From positions 1-52,509 of the forward strand of contig DASWIE010000126.1 of assembly GCA_036397815.1 (NCBI GenBank): DNA of 52,509 nucleotides, read 5' to 3'. Made by a program: the position numbers and the translations under genes. The notes below the pieces were generated by a model. It searched no databases, was not told where the DNA came from, and worked only from the letters and a program-made list of their open reading frames with translations. Below are positions 1 to 7,310 of the stretch, piece by piece (positions within the stretch are counted from its first letter, which is position 1; every line of letters starts with the position of its first letter). This DNA is from DASQFY01 sp036397815. Lineage in GTDB: Bacteria; Chloroflexota; Limnocylindria; QHBO01.

Positions 1-132
1 CACATTCAGCGCCGCCGCGCCATCGCCCGCGGTCCGCACGGCATGGCCCAGCTCCGACAGCGAGCCGGCATAGACCTGTCGCAGGGCCGGGTCATCCTCC
101 ACCAGGAGGACCCGGTGTCCCTCATCGCTCAC
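1..132 (-). CDS. Response regulator receiver domain protein, 3' part outside window
   Basis: The first 44 codons of a response regulator are visible, read from a GTG at 132 toward the window edge. The sequence begins VSDEGHRVLLVEDDPALRQ, which is the beta-1 strand and the acidic DD pair of a CheY-like receiver domain. It continues with a helix of the expected length and a GHxVxTAxDGxxAL segment typical of the second strand and helix. The phospho-acceptor Asp and any output domain lie beyond the edge, so the class (OmpR, NarL or other) cannot be stated. No Shine-Dalgarno sequence and no clear -10 hexamer is visible just upstream. The 93 bp between this start and the next gene (133-225) holds nothing I recognise. 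Confidence 0.7.
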   Translation of the reverse strand, partial: MSDEGHRVLLVEDDPALRQVYAGSLSELGHAVRTAGDGAAALNV

Positions 133-225
133 GCCGAACGCACTTGACCTCCCGCGAACACGGGGAATACGCCGCCACGGCCCCTGAGCGACGCGACGGC
201 CTGCACGATTCGTGCCCACTCCCGC

Positions 226-930
226 TCAGGCGTTCGGCGTGCCCTCATCTGGGCGCGCACGGTCCTCGATCTCCCATGCGTGATCGAGGAGGTGCCAGGT
301 CGCACGTCGCACGTGGTAGCGCGGGCTCCACAGCTTCTTCACCCTGTTCGGCTCGGCTGGGCTCTGTCCGCCGGCGCGAGCGGATAGCGCGGCCAGGATC
401 GTCGCGCGCAGCTCCGCCGACTCGGCGGCTGAGTCGGGGCCCATCCGCTTGGGAATCTTGGATCCCAGCCCCTGGAGGTAGGCCTCGTCCGCCTCCCTGA
501 CATGGGCCACGATCTTGTCCAGGTCGCGCCCGCCGCCCCGAGGGCCTTTCCGCAGCTCCACGCCAACCGCGGCAGCAGCGGCTGCATCGAAGGCGGACCA
601 GCACCTGGTCAGCAGCCGCCGGAATCGGGCCAGCTCGCGCTCGTCGACCGGACGGCCGTCGGCTTCCGGTGCCTCGCCCGGCACGCCGAAGTCGGTGCCC
701 CCGCCGCCCCGGAGCCGCTCGACCACGTTGAGCCTGGAGACGTCATCCGGGGCGCGGAAGGCAGGCGTGGTCCTGCCAAGGACTGCCCGATAGCGCGGCG
801 CGTACGTGACCAGCGCCTCGAGCGCATCCGCCTCGGTGCGACCGGCGCGGCACCAACCCGGCCAGTCAATCGCCCCGGCGAAGGTCCTCTTCGTCCCGAT
901 CTCGAGATAGACGTCGACCGCGTCACCCAT
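226..930 (-). CDS. Conserved hypothetical protein, HicB-like N-terminus and DinB-like C-terminus
   Basis: A 234-aa protein. I place the start at the ATG at 930, only 5 bp after the stop of the upstream gene, because the first conserved-looking segment (VYLEIGTKRTFAGAIDWPGW) begins right after it. The N-terminal 60 residues resemble the HicB-type fold (strand, then W-P-G-W, then a helix with EADALEAL). The C-terminus has WHLLDHAWEIEDR, a pattern seen in the last helix of DinB-like four-helix bundles. I do not know a function. The gene is translated with the GyrI-like gene upstream as a two-gene operon, and its start codon sits inside a GACCGATG-type octamer copy. The assignment of sub-domains is a resemblance, not a match I can test here. 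Confidence 0.6.
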   Translation of the reverse strand: MGDAVDVYLEIGTKRTFAGAIDWPGWCRAGRTEADALEALVTYAPRYRAVLGRTTPAFRAPDDVSRLNVVERLRGGGGTDFGVPGEAPEADGRPVDERELARFRRLLTRCWSAFDAAAAAAVGVELRKGPRGGGRDLDKIVAHVREADEAYLQGLGSKIPKRMGPDSAAESAELRATILAALSARAGGQSPAEPNRVKKLWSPRYHVRRATWHLLDHAWEIEDRARPDEGTPNA

Positions 931-935
931 CGGTC

Positions 936-1442
936 TCAGCCCAATGGCCAGACGACCTCGGTCCGCAGCTGGGACTGGTCGTCCACCTCCTCGGGATCGT
1001 CGACGTACGACTCCCACGGACCGGATCCTTCCTCTAGACCCTGTTCGTGGATCCAGTCGTGAAGGCGCCGATAGGTCCCCTCGAGCTTGTCGTAGGCACC
1101 CATGTGGACGGTTACCGCGGCGGCACCCCCTGGAAGCTCGGAGGCGCCCATCTCGCCCGGCTCGGCCTCGGCGAGAGGCCGGAGGTTGGCGACCGGGGCC
1201 GCGACCGGAATCCCGATCTCGACGTCAGCGTGCTGCTCGCCCCATTCGTGATATCGACCGTACGGGGCGCCGGCGGCGACGCCACCGAGGTTGACGAGCG
1301 CATCGGCGATGTTCGGCAGGTGCTCCCCGAACAGCGCGCCCAGGTCGAGATCGGTCATCGGCTGCTGGACGCGCACGGCCACGGTTGGCTGCGGTCTGAG
1401 CTCTACCGTCCGCGCGTCGAGTGGCTGCCTTTCATCGGTCAT
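936..1442 (-). CDS. GyrI-like small-molecule-binding domain protein
   Basis: A 168-aa stand-alone GyrI-like (AraC effector-binding, SRPBCC-like SHS2 fold) protein. Family features visible are the opening VELRPQPTVAVRV strand, the central GAPYGRYHEW motif and the C-terminal VHMGAYDKLEGTYRRLHDWI helix, followed by ExY and a final TEVVWPL strand. Such domains bind hydrophobic cationic ligands or nucleotides and usually act as sensor domains or as small detoxifying proteins. There is no DNA-binding domain attached. The ATG at 1442 is chosen because a TACACT -10 element ends 6 nt before it and no Shine-Dalgarno is present, the leaderless arrangement common in this window. It heads an operon with the hypothetical gene at 226-930. 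Confidence 0.75.
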   Translation of the reverse strand: MTDERQPLDARTVELRPQPTVAVRVQQPMTDLDLGALFGEHLPNIADALVNLGGVAAGAPYGRYHEWGEQHADVEIGIPVAAPVANLRPLAEAEPGEMGASELPGGAAAVTVHMGAYDKLEGTYRRLHDWIHEQGLEEGSGPWESYVDDPEEVDDQSQLRTEVVWPLG

Positions 1443-1448
1443 GGCCTG

Positions 1449-1454
1449 AGTGTA
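1449..1454 (-). promoter_or_regulatory. -10 element TACACT of the GyrI-like operon
   Basis: TACACT on the minus strand, 6 nt before the ATG at 1442. The spacing implies transcription starts at or next to the start codon. Confidence 0.55.
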
Positions 1455-1476
1455 GGGCGGAATCAGCAGCCACGAT

Positions 1477-1638
1477 CTATCTCGCGATCGTCCTCGCCCG
1501 ACGGCCCGCTGAACCTGGTGAGAGGGTGGCGAAGGCCGCGACACCAATCGCCCCGCCGGCCAGCAGCGCGGCGACGGCCGCCTTCGCCAGGAGCCAGAGC
1601 GACGATCTTCTTCTGGACTCGCAACCACCGCAGACCAT
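1477..1638 (-). CDS. Possible small membrane protein (53 aa)
   Basis: A short frame starting at ATG 1638 with a plausible single membrane helix (SSLWLLAKAAVAALLAGGAI, about residues 12-31) after a Cys/Arg-rich start and followed by an Arg-rich tail. No Shine-Dalgarno is visible. It lies between two divergently transcribed genes in a 445-bp stretch (1443-1887) that otherwise has no convincing gene apart from the even shorter frame at 1796-1891. The hydrophobic run could be a chance product of GC-rich sequence, so this is a candidate only. Confidence 0.3.
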   Translation of the reverse strand: MVCGGCESRRRSSLWLLAKAAVAALLAGGAIGVAAFATLSPGSAGRRARTIAR

Positions 1639-1795
1639 ACAATTGCCCCCACGGCTCGGAATCAGACTGCCCTAATCCGTCCTTATTGTCGCCATCCAAT
1701 TTCCGAGCCGGGCCGAAAGGGTGATTGCCCGACCCAAGTTGGCCGTGCGTTCCTGGTGTCGCGACGCGGCACTCACGAGGGGATCAACACCCGTG

Positions 1796-1891
1796 ATGCG
1801 ACTCTGTGCCCTGCTGCTCGTCTCCTCCTTGGCGTCCGTGCGCCTGGGTACAGTGCGATCAGGGGCCGTGGCCGGCTTCCGCCGGGCATGA
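1796..1891 (+). CDS. Possible leader peptide (31 aa) overlapping the LuxR-type regulator start
   Basis: ATG at 1796 (or the GTG at 1793) opens a 31-codon frame beginning MRLCALLLVSSLASVRLGT and ending in GCATGA, so its TGA overlaps the ATG of the regulator at 1888. Such ATGA junctions are typical of translational coupling. A GAGGGG stretch lies about 10 nt before the GTG. Length and lack of homologs I can name keep confidence low. Confidence 0.25.
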   Translation: MRLCALLLVSSLASVRLGTVRSGAVAGFRRA

Positions 1892-2655
1892 CCCAGCGCA
1901 TGCGCGCTCTGGCTCAGCGCGACGACGTGGTCAGACTCTCATCCGACGCCCTCACCGGAGCGGTCCCAACGGTGCTGGTGATCGACGAGCACCACCTCTT
2001 CGCGCAGAGTCTCGCGTTCGCCCTCCGACTCCAGGGCGTCAGTAGTCTTTTGCCTCATGACAGACCGCTGAGCGCTTTGCACCTCGCCGAACAGATCCGC
2101 CGAGACGAGGTGGGCGTGGTCATCCTGGGTCTGCCACTCGCCGACGACCATGTCTCCATCCCGGTGATCGAAGCCTGCCGGGCGGCGAATGCCCGCGTCT
2201 TGATCGTCACTGCGTCGCACGATCTTGAGCTCGAGGCCAGCGCGCTGCTCGCCGGTGCGGAGGCCGTGCTCGACAAGGCACGACCTTTCGATGACCTGGC
2301 CGGTGATCTGTTCCAGATGATCGTTGGCAATGCTGCCCACGCACAACTTCAGCCCCGCGATTGGGCGGCTCCGGTCACCGAGGAGGCCGTTCGGAGCGCG
2401 CGGCGGCGGAGAGCGCTCGAGTCATTGAGCACCAGAGAGCGCGAGGTACTTCGCTGGCTGATGGACGGGAAGACCGTCGATGAGATCGCCGGCGGAGCGG
2501 CACTCTCAGTAGCCACGGTGCGATCTCACGTCCACGCCATCCTCACCAAGCTTGGCGTCAATTGCCAGCTCGCCGCGGTGGCAGCTGGCCATCGCGCAGG
2601 CTGGACGGCTGACTCGCGGCTCGAGGGCTCGAAGCAGGCCCCGCCCGCCCGGTAA
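1888..2655 (+). CDS. NarL/LuxR-type regulator with degenerate receiver domain
   Basis: A 255-aa protein with a receiver-like domain (about 25-145) and a C-terminal LuxR helix-turn-helix (about 178-235: LSTREREVLRWLMDGKTVDE, then VRSHVHAILTKLGV). The receiver keeps the acidic pair (D33, E34), the Thr (T108) and the Lys (K130), but the position of the phospho-acceptor Asp, expected in VVILDLPL, is Gly (VVILGLPL, G81). It therefore probably cannot be phosphorylated by a histidine kinase and may act as an atypical, constitutive or ligand-modulated regulator. No kinase gene is next to it. I choose the ATG at 1888, which overlaps the stop of a small upstream frame; longer in-frame versions begin in sequence without receiver-like content. 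Confidence 0.8.
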   Translation: MTQRMRALAQRDDVVRLSSDALTGAVPTVLVIDEHHLFAQSLAFALRLQGVSSLLPHDRPLSALHLAEQIRRDEVGVVILGLPLADDHVSIPVIEACRAANARVLIVTASHDLELEASALLAGAEAVLDKARPFDDLAGDLFQMIVGNAAHAQLQPRDWAAPVTEEAVRSARRRRALESLSTREREVLRWLMDGKTVDEIAGGAALSVATVRSHVHAILTKLGVNCQLAAVAAGHRAGWTADSRLEGSKQAPPAR

Positions 2656-2784
2656 CTCATCAATCTTGTGGATTGTTTCGTCGGTCGGGTGGCCGAAGAA
2701 TCGATGGGGCTTGAATCATGCCCTGCGACAGATCTGTTGGCAGGGGGAATCGCGTGAGTGTCCGACGGACAGGGGAGTAGGGAA

Positions 2785-4950
2785 ATGATCATCCGGAATC
2801 GTGGGCCCCGATCCATCCTCATGGCCCTGGCGCTGGTGTCCTCGCTGTTCACCGCGGCGCCGGCTCAGGCATCCACGGCTTGGAATCTGGGGGACCTCTT
2901 CGCTGGGATCGCCGACGGCCAGTACAACGTCTACGACAATGCTGGGACGTTCAAAGAGACGATCAGCGACGGCCAGGGGGGGTTCACCACCGGTTGCGCG
3001 TTCAATCCGACTCTCGACAAGCTCTACACGACGAACTTCTCCGCTGGGAACGTTGTTGTATACAACGATCCGAGCCCCCACGCGATCGCGCAGACCATCG
3101 ACACCGCCGCGCAGGGCGGCGCTGCGCCCGAGTCGATCGTGTTCGCGGCGAACGGCGACTTCTACGTCGGGCACGCGGACGGCGACCGGGACATCCAGCG
3201 GTACAACGCCGCGGGCGCCTACCAGCAGAGCTACGACGTGGCGACCGATGCTCGCGGGTCGGACTGGATCGAGCTGGCCGCCGACCAAGACACGATCTAC
3301 TACACGTCCGAGGGTCGACTGGTGATGCGGTACGACGTCAGCACCAGCACCCAGCTCGCGGACTTCGCGACGCTTCCAGATTCAGGCGCCGCCTTCGCGC
3401 TGAGGCTTCTGCCCCCCGGCGATGGGACAGGGGGACTCCTCGTCGCGGATAGTGGCGACGTCAAGCGCCTGGACGGAGGCGGCGCGGTGGTCCAGACCTA
3501 CGATGTGACGGGTGAGGATGCCTGGTTCTCACTCAACCTCGACCCCAACGGCACGTCGTTCTGGGCCGGCGACTTCCTCACCCAGAACTTCTATCGGTTC
3601 AACATCGCCTCGGGTGCGACCGAGATTGGCCCCATCAACAGTGGCGGCATCCTCTTTGGTCTCTGTCTGAAGGGTGAGCCAACCGCCGCTGTGCCGGAGA
3701 TCTGCGGAGACGGCATCGACAACGATGGCGACGGCCTGATCGACGAGGGCTGTCAGCCGTCAACTGAGACCAGCGCGAGCGGTACCAAGTACTACGACGC
3801 CAACGCCAACGGGCAGCTCGATGTCGGTGAGGCCGGCCTGGCCGACTGGCCGATCGACTATGACGACGGCACGACCTCGGCATCGGTGCTGACCGATGCC
3901 GCTGGCAACTTCGCAGTGAACCTTGATCCGGGGGACTACACGTTCGCCGAAGGCCAGGCCGGATCGCCGTGGTTCCAGACCGGGAACAGCGTCGACCAGT
4001 CGGGCGGCACGGCCGATGTGACCCTGAATCCCGACATGACCTACAGCGTCAGTTTCGACGCCGGCGAGACAGCCACGGGACTCAACTTCGGCAACCTGTG
4101 CGTGGGCGGCGGCGGTGGCCGGACCATCGGCTTCTGGGGTAACAAGAACGGGCAGGCCCTGATCGGCCCCGACGATCTTGCGCTGCTCAGCGGTCTCAAC
4201 TTGGTCAACGAGAACGGATCCCCGTTCGATCCGACGAGCGCTGCCCAGGTCCGCAACTGGCTGCGCAACGCGAACGCGAACAACATGGCGTACATGCTCT
4301 CGGCCCAGCTGGCGGCCATGGCGCTCAACGTCCACAACGGATTCGTGCAGGGCAGCGCCCTGGTCTACGCGCCGGACACGACGTCGGCCAACGCGGCCGG
4401 CTTCGCCACCGTCAGCGCTCTCATGGCCGAGGCGAACGCTGAACTGGGGCTGCATCCGATAGCTCTATCGGGCCACCCATGGCGCGACTACCAGAAGGCA
4501 CTGAAAGACGCGCTGGACGACGCGAACAACGACCTGACGTTCGTGCAGGCCGATGCGTCCACCTGTCCAGCTCCCTTCGCCGAGGCGTCGTTCGACCTCT
4601 TCGCCGACGGTAGCGTCAGCTGCGTTGGGGCCGACGACACGTCACGCGAGGCCGGCTCGGTGACTTTCGTCGAGTCGACCGGCCAGGTGCTCTTCTCCGT
4701 CAGCCTGGATGGAGCGGCGCCGAACGCGTCGTACACGTTGGCGATCTCCGAGGAGCCGACCTGCGCCAACGCAGTCTTCTTCCCGGATGCCATCACCACG
4801 GACGTGAACGGGGACGGCAGCTTCAGCGGATCCTTCGCCAAGGCCGCCGGGACCTACAACCTGCTTGTGAACCTGGTGACGTCGCCGGTACCATCCGATC
4901 CGACGAACCGGGAAATCGCGACCGTGGATACCACGGTGGTGGTTCACTAG
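2785..4950 (+). CDS. Large secreted protein with MopE-like Ca-binding motif and SdrD/Cna-B-like domain
   Basis: A 721-aa exported protein. The start at 2785 is set by AGGGGAG about 7 nt upstream. Residues 1-29 are a Sec signal peptide (hydrophobic core then APAQA-S). Residues 30 to about 300 look like a beta-propeller or NHL-like repeat region, with recurring YD/YN blades. At about 305-324 lies ICGDGIDNDGDGLIDEGC, the Asp-rich MopE/thrombospondin-type metal-binding motif. Next is an SdrD/Cna-B-like beta-sandwich (YYDANANGQLDVGEAGLADW, about 333-440) and a GRTIGFWGNKNG motif often found in bacterial surface proteins. The last 120 residues are a separate beta-rich domain. I see no sortase signal, no PEP-CTERM and no C-terminal membrane helix, so it is probably released or held non-covalently. 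Ligand unknown. Confidence 0.75.
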   Translation: MIIRNRGPRSILMALALVSSLFTAAPAQASTAWNLGDLFAGIADGQYNVYDNAGTFKETISDGQGGFTTGCAFNPTLDKLYTTNFSAGNVVVYNDPSPHAIAQTIDTAAQGGAAPESIVFAANGDFYVGHADGDRDIQRYNAAGAYQQSYDVATDARGSDWIELAADQDTIYYTSEGRLVMRYDVSTSTQLADFATLPDSGAAFALRLLPPGDGTGGLLVADSGDVKRLDGGGAVVQTYDVTGEDAWFSLNLDPNGTSFWAGDFLTQNFYRFNIASGATEIGPINSGGILFGLCLKGEPTAAVPEICGDGIDNDGDGLIDEGCQPSTETSASGTKYYDANANGQLDVGEAGLADWPIDYDDGTTSASVLTDAAGNFAVNLDPGDYTFAEGQAGSPWFQTGNSVDQSGGTADVTLNPDMTYSVSFDAGETATGLNFGNLCVGGGGGRTIGFWGNKNGQALIGPDDLALLSGLNLVNENGSPFDPTSAAQVRNWLRNANANNMAYMLSAQLAAMALNVHNGFVQGSALVYAPDTTSANAAGFATVSALMAEANAELGLHPIALSGHPWRDYQKALKDALDDANNDLTFVQADASTCPAPFAEASFDLFADGSVSCVGADDTSREAGSVTFVESTGQVLFSVSLDGAAPNASYTLAISEEPTCANAVFFPDAITTDVNGDGSFSGSFAKAAGTYNLLVNLVTSPVPSDPTNREIATVDTTVVVH

Positions 4951-4972
4951 GAACGCCATCGGCAAGCGCGTG

Positions 4973-5003
4973 CGGCGCTCGGGCGGGCTTCGTCCGAGCG
5001 CCG
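4973..5003. terminator. Hairpin terminator after the secreted-protein gene
   Basis: Arms CGGCGCTCGG and CCGAGCGCCG pair perfectly over 10 bp around an 11-nt loop, 23 bp after the stop codon. No T-run follows, so it may be a weak or Rho-assisted terminator. It also faces the 3' end of the minus-strand tRNA. Confidence 0.55.
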
Positions 5004-5069
5004 ATACCGACGGCCTGGCGGATCCCACCGCACGTGGTGCATTCCGGCTCCGAAGTCTCGGCGTCAGAT

Positions 5070-5144
5070 TGGCTGGGGCGGAAGGATTCGAACCTTCGAT
5101 CTCCTGATCCAGAGTCAGGCGCCTTACCGCTTGGCCACACCCCA
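5070..5144 (-). tRNA. tRNA-Gln (anticodon CTG)
   Basis: Read on the minus strand the sequence forms a complete cloverleaf: acceptor TGGGGTG paired with CGCCCCA, a D-arm beginning GGCCAAGCGG, an anticodon arm CCTGA-CTCTGGA-TCAGG with anticodon CTG, and a T-arm with GGTTCGAATCC. The discriminator is G and CCA is encoded. It reads CAG codons. A TAGAAT -10 hexamer lies 10 nt upstream of the mature 5' end. Confidence 0.95.
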
Positions 5145-5154
5145 GTGCGCCCGA

Positions 5155-5160
5155 ATTCTA
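5155..5160 (-). promoter_or_regulatory. -10 element TAGAAT of tRNA-Gln
   Basis: TAGAAT on the minus strand ends 10 nt before the mature tRNA 5' end, leaving room for a very short precursor leader. It is a useful internal control for the -10 consensus seen upstream of many protein genes here. Confidence 0.55.
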
Positions 5161-5298
5161 ACAAACCGATCTCGCCGGACCCGACGCTCGGCCAGGGCGG
5201 TGCGAGCCGGCACTGACCCGACCGGTGCCCACTCGGAGCCCCATTCGTTCAGGAACCGATAGCCCGGACGGCCCGTGGCCGAACGGGTGCGGCCTTTG

Positions 5299-5304
5299 TA
5301 GCGT
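5299..5304 (+). promoter_or_regulatory. -10 element TAGCGT before the 5312 gene
   Basis: TAGCGT ends 7 nt before the ATG at 5312. No Shine-Dalgarno is present. Confidence 0.35.
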
Positions 5305-5311
5305 TTCGCTC

Positions 5312-5689
5312 ATGACGCAGAGCGTGCAGCCCCGCGAATGGCGCAGGTACGGGTTCGGCGGGCCGCCGGAGCCCTGGCAGCACGATGCCCAGCGCGACCT
5401 CGACCGCCTGGCGACCTCGTACTACCTCGACGTGCTCGAGTGCCGACGCCAGGCCATGGTCCCGGCGCGTAACGACGAGCTGCGCCTCAAGGTCGAGGAG
5501 CTGTTCACCACCGCGACGCGCCACAAGCACGAGATCGACTACACGCTGCGCCACTGGGCCACGCCCGTCGAGCGCGCGCGGGTGGAGGATCGCCTGGGTT
5601 CGCTGATGCGCATCAGCCGCCGCCTGCACGCGATCACCGATCCACCCGGTCGCGGCCCGCGGCCCGACCCCACCCTGGACGCCGCCTAG
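5312..5689 (+). CDS. Conserved hypothetical protein (125 aa)
   Basis: A soluble, charged 125-aa protein that I do not recognise. It is rich in Arg and in predicted helix (DELRLKVEELFTTATRHKHE, then RVEDRLGSLMRISRRLHAI) and has no signal peptide, membrane segment or Cys cluster. The ATG at 5312 is chosen because a -10-like hexamer lies 7 nt upstream and the sequence before it is low in coding character. It is followed after 30 bp by the dehydratase gene, which has its own promoter. Function unknown. Confidence 0.6.
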   Translation: MTQSVQPREWRRYGFGGPPEPWQHDAQRDLDRLATSYYLDVLECRRQAMVPARNDELRLKVEELFTTATRHKHEIDYTLRHWATPVERARVEDRLGSLMRISRRLHAITDPPGRGPRPDPTLDAA

Positions 5690-5707
5690 CCCCCTTCCCG
5701 CCGGGCA

Positions 5708-5713
5708 TACACT
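5708..5713 (+). promoter_or_regulatory. -10 element TACACT of the dehydratase gene
   Basis: TACACT ends 6 nt before the GTG at 5720, leaderless arrangement. Confidence 0.5.
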
Positions 5714-5719
5714 CGCGGC

Positions 5720-6703
5720 GTGGCCCGCTTTCCTCTGCTTGCCGACGTCGTCGCCGCGCGCCAACGCCTGCGCGGGATCGCGCTCCAGACCCCGTTGGAA
5801 TCATCGCCGCAGCTCGCCGCGGAGAGCGCGGCGGCCGAGGTCCGGCTGAAGCTGGAGCTGCTCCAGCCGACCGGTGCCTTCAAGACCCGCGGCGCGCACA
5901 ACAAGGTCGCGCTGATCGCGGCTGAGCAGCCGTCGGCCGCCCTGGTGACCGCCTCGTCCGGCAACCACGGCATCGCCGTGGCGATGGCCGCGGCCCGGCA
6001 CGGCATGCGGCTCACGGTCCTCGTTGGCGCATCGGTCTCGCCCGGCAAGCTGGAGCGCCTGCGGGCGCTCGAGACGGACCTCTGCACGGTGGAGGTCTTT
6101 GGGCGAGATTCGGATGACGCCGAGGGCGAGGCGCGACGCCGCGAGGACGAGGGAATTGCCGCGTACGTGCCCCCATACAACGACCCGGACGTGATCGCCG
6201 GCCAGGGCACCGTCGCCGCCGAGATCATGGACGAATGGCCCGAGTGCGACACGCTGGTGGTGCCCATCGGCGGCGGCGGCCTGATCGCCGGCATGGGGCT
6301 GTGGGCCAAGGCGATCCGGCCGACCCTGCGGCTGGTCGGTGTCCAGCCGTCGGCCTCCCCACCGATGTACGCCTACCTGGAGTCGGGTTCGACCAAGCCG
6401 ATGCCGATCGCGCCCACCCTGGCCGATGGCGTGGCGGGCAACATCGAACGCGACAGCATCACCTGGCGGATGTGCAAGCAGCTGGTCGACGAGGTCGTGC
6501 TCGTCGACGAGGAGCTTATCGCCGACGCGATGCGCTGGACGCTGGACGTGCACCACCTTGTCGTGGAAGGGAGCGGCGCCCTCCCGGTCGCCGCGATGCG
6601 CGCCCGTCTGGGGGGGCTGGCCAGGCGTCGGGTGGCCGCGGTGCTCACCGGCCGCAACGTCGACGGGGACACGCTCCGCCGGGTGCTGGCCGCGGGCGAT
6701 TGA
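5720..6703 (+). CDS. Threonine/serine dehydratase-like PLP enzyme
   Basis: A 327-aa fold-type II PLP enzyme. The Schiff-base Lys is K55 in TGAFKTRGA, the phosphate-side asparagine loop is SSGNHG, and the PLP-phosphate glycine loop is PIGGGGLIAG. There is no C-terminal ACT regulatory domain, so it matches the short catabolic threonine dehydratase / serine racemase group (threonine to 2-oxobutyrate plus ammonia, or serine to pyruvate) rather than the feedback-regulated biosynthetic IlvA. Substrate choice cannot be read from the sequence. The GTG start at 5720 is supported by the leaderless TACACT element. A weak hairpin overlaps the stop codon. Confidence 0.85.
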   Translation: MARFPLLADVVAARQRLRGIALQTPLESSPQLAAESAAAEVRLKLELLQPTGAFKTRGAHNKVALIAAEQPSAALVTASSGNHGIAVAMAAARHGMRLTVLVGASVSPGKLERLRALETDLCTVEVFGRDSDDAEGEARRREDEGIAAYVPPYNDPDVIAGQGTVAAEIMDEWPECDTLVVPIGGGGLIAGMGLWAKAIRPTLRLVGVQPSASPPMYAYLESGSTKPMPIAPTLADGVAGNIERDSITWRMCKQLVDEVVLVDEELIADAMRWTLDVHHLVVEGSGALPVAAMRARLGGLARRRVAAVLTGRNVDGDTLRRVLAAGD

Positions 6704-6713
6704 GATATCGCCC
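6694..6713. terminator. Weak hairpin over the dehydratase stop codon
   Basis: GGGCGAT and ATCGCCC form a 7-bp stem with a 6-nt loop containing the TGA. No T-run follows. The remaining 142 bp to the next gene shows only that gene's -10 element. Confidence 0.3.
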
Positions 6714-6843
6714 TCGCCAATCAATGCGCGCCGGAGGGCGGCGGATGGCGCCCTGACATCGACGGTGGCAATCGGAGCCCGCCGGAACGGACTGATCGGT
6801 GCTCACTGATCGCTCTCGGCGAGTTCCGGCATTGGACGCGGCG

Positions 6844-6849
6844 TAGGAT
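6844..6849 (+). promoter_or_regulatory. -10 element TAGGAT of the PPOX gene
   Basis: TAGGAT ends 6 nt before the ATG at 6856; no Shine-Dalgarno. Confidence 0.5.
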
Positions 6850-6855
6850 CGGGCG

Positions 6856-7272
6856 ATGACGGCAGATGAGGCGCGATCGCGTTTCGCAGCGGCGCGCGTC
6901 GCGGTGCTGGGCACCATCGGTCCAGACGGCGCACCACACCTCGTGCCGGTCGTCTTCGCCATGGACGGTGATCGCATACACCTGACGGTCGACAGCAAGC
7001 GGAAGCGGGGCGGGGAGCTGGCACGCGTCACGAACCTGCGCGCGAATCCGCGCTGCGCGCTCCTGGTGCACGGCTACGACGAGGACTGGAGGCGCCTGTG
7101 GTGGGCGCGAGCCGATGGCCGGGCCGATGTGGCGGACGACGGGCGGGCGCTGGAAATGACGGTGAGCCTTCTGCGCGACCGCTACCCGCAGTACGGCGCC
7201 GGGACGCGAGTCATCGGTCCGGCGATGGTGGTCGGGGTCGAGCGCTGGTCCGGGTGGAGCGCGGAGGAGTGA
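6856..7272 (+). CDS. PPOX-class F420/flavin-binding oxidoreductase (Rv0121-like)
   Basis: A 138-aa split-barrel protein of the pyridoxamine-5'-phosphate-oxidase-like class. It resembles the mycobacterial Rv0121-type F420-dependent group: an opening helix, then VAVLGTIGPDGAPHLVPVVF, VDSKRKRG for cofactor-phosphate contact, and the NPRCALLVHGYDEDWRRLWW block characteristic of this subfamily. Whether this organism makes F420 cannot be judged here; FMN or another cofactor is possible. It is monocistronic with its own leaderless promoter. Substrate unknown. Confidence 0.8.
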   Translation: MTADEARSRFAAARVAVLGTIGPDGAPHLVPVVFAMDGDRIHLTVDSKRKRGGELARVTNLRANPRCALLVHGYDEDWRRLWWARADGRADVADDGRALEMTVSLLRDRYPQYGAGTRVIGPAMVVGVERWSGWSAEE

Positions 7273-7298
7273 AGCCGCGACGCTCTTGCGCGGCGCAG

Positions 7299-7304
7299 TA
7301 GGAT
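7299..7304 (+). promoter_or_regulatory. -10 element TAGGAT of the 7311 membrane gene
   Basis: TAGGAT ends 6 nt before the GTG at 7311. The twelve bases TAGGATCGGGCG/C recur almost identically at the PPOX gene promoter. Confidence 0.5.
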
Positions 7305-7310
7305 CGGGCC

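Noticed and set aside
1463..1699. 78-codon minus-strand frame (MDGDNKDGLG...)
   Set aside because: Arg-rich, no conserved motif, and out of frame with the better small-membrane-protein candidate.
5034..5216. Plus-strand frame with KDSNLRSPDPESGALPLGHTP
   Set aside because: It is the antisense of the tRNA-Gln gene, a well-known spurious protein.
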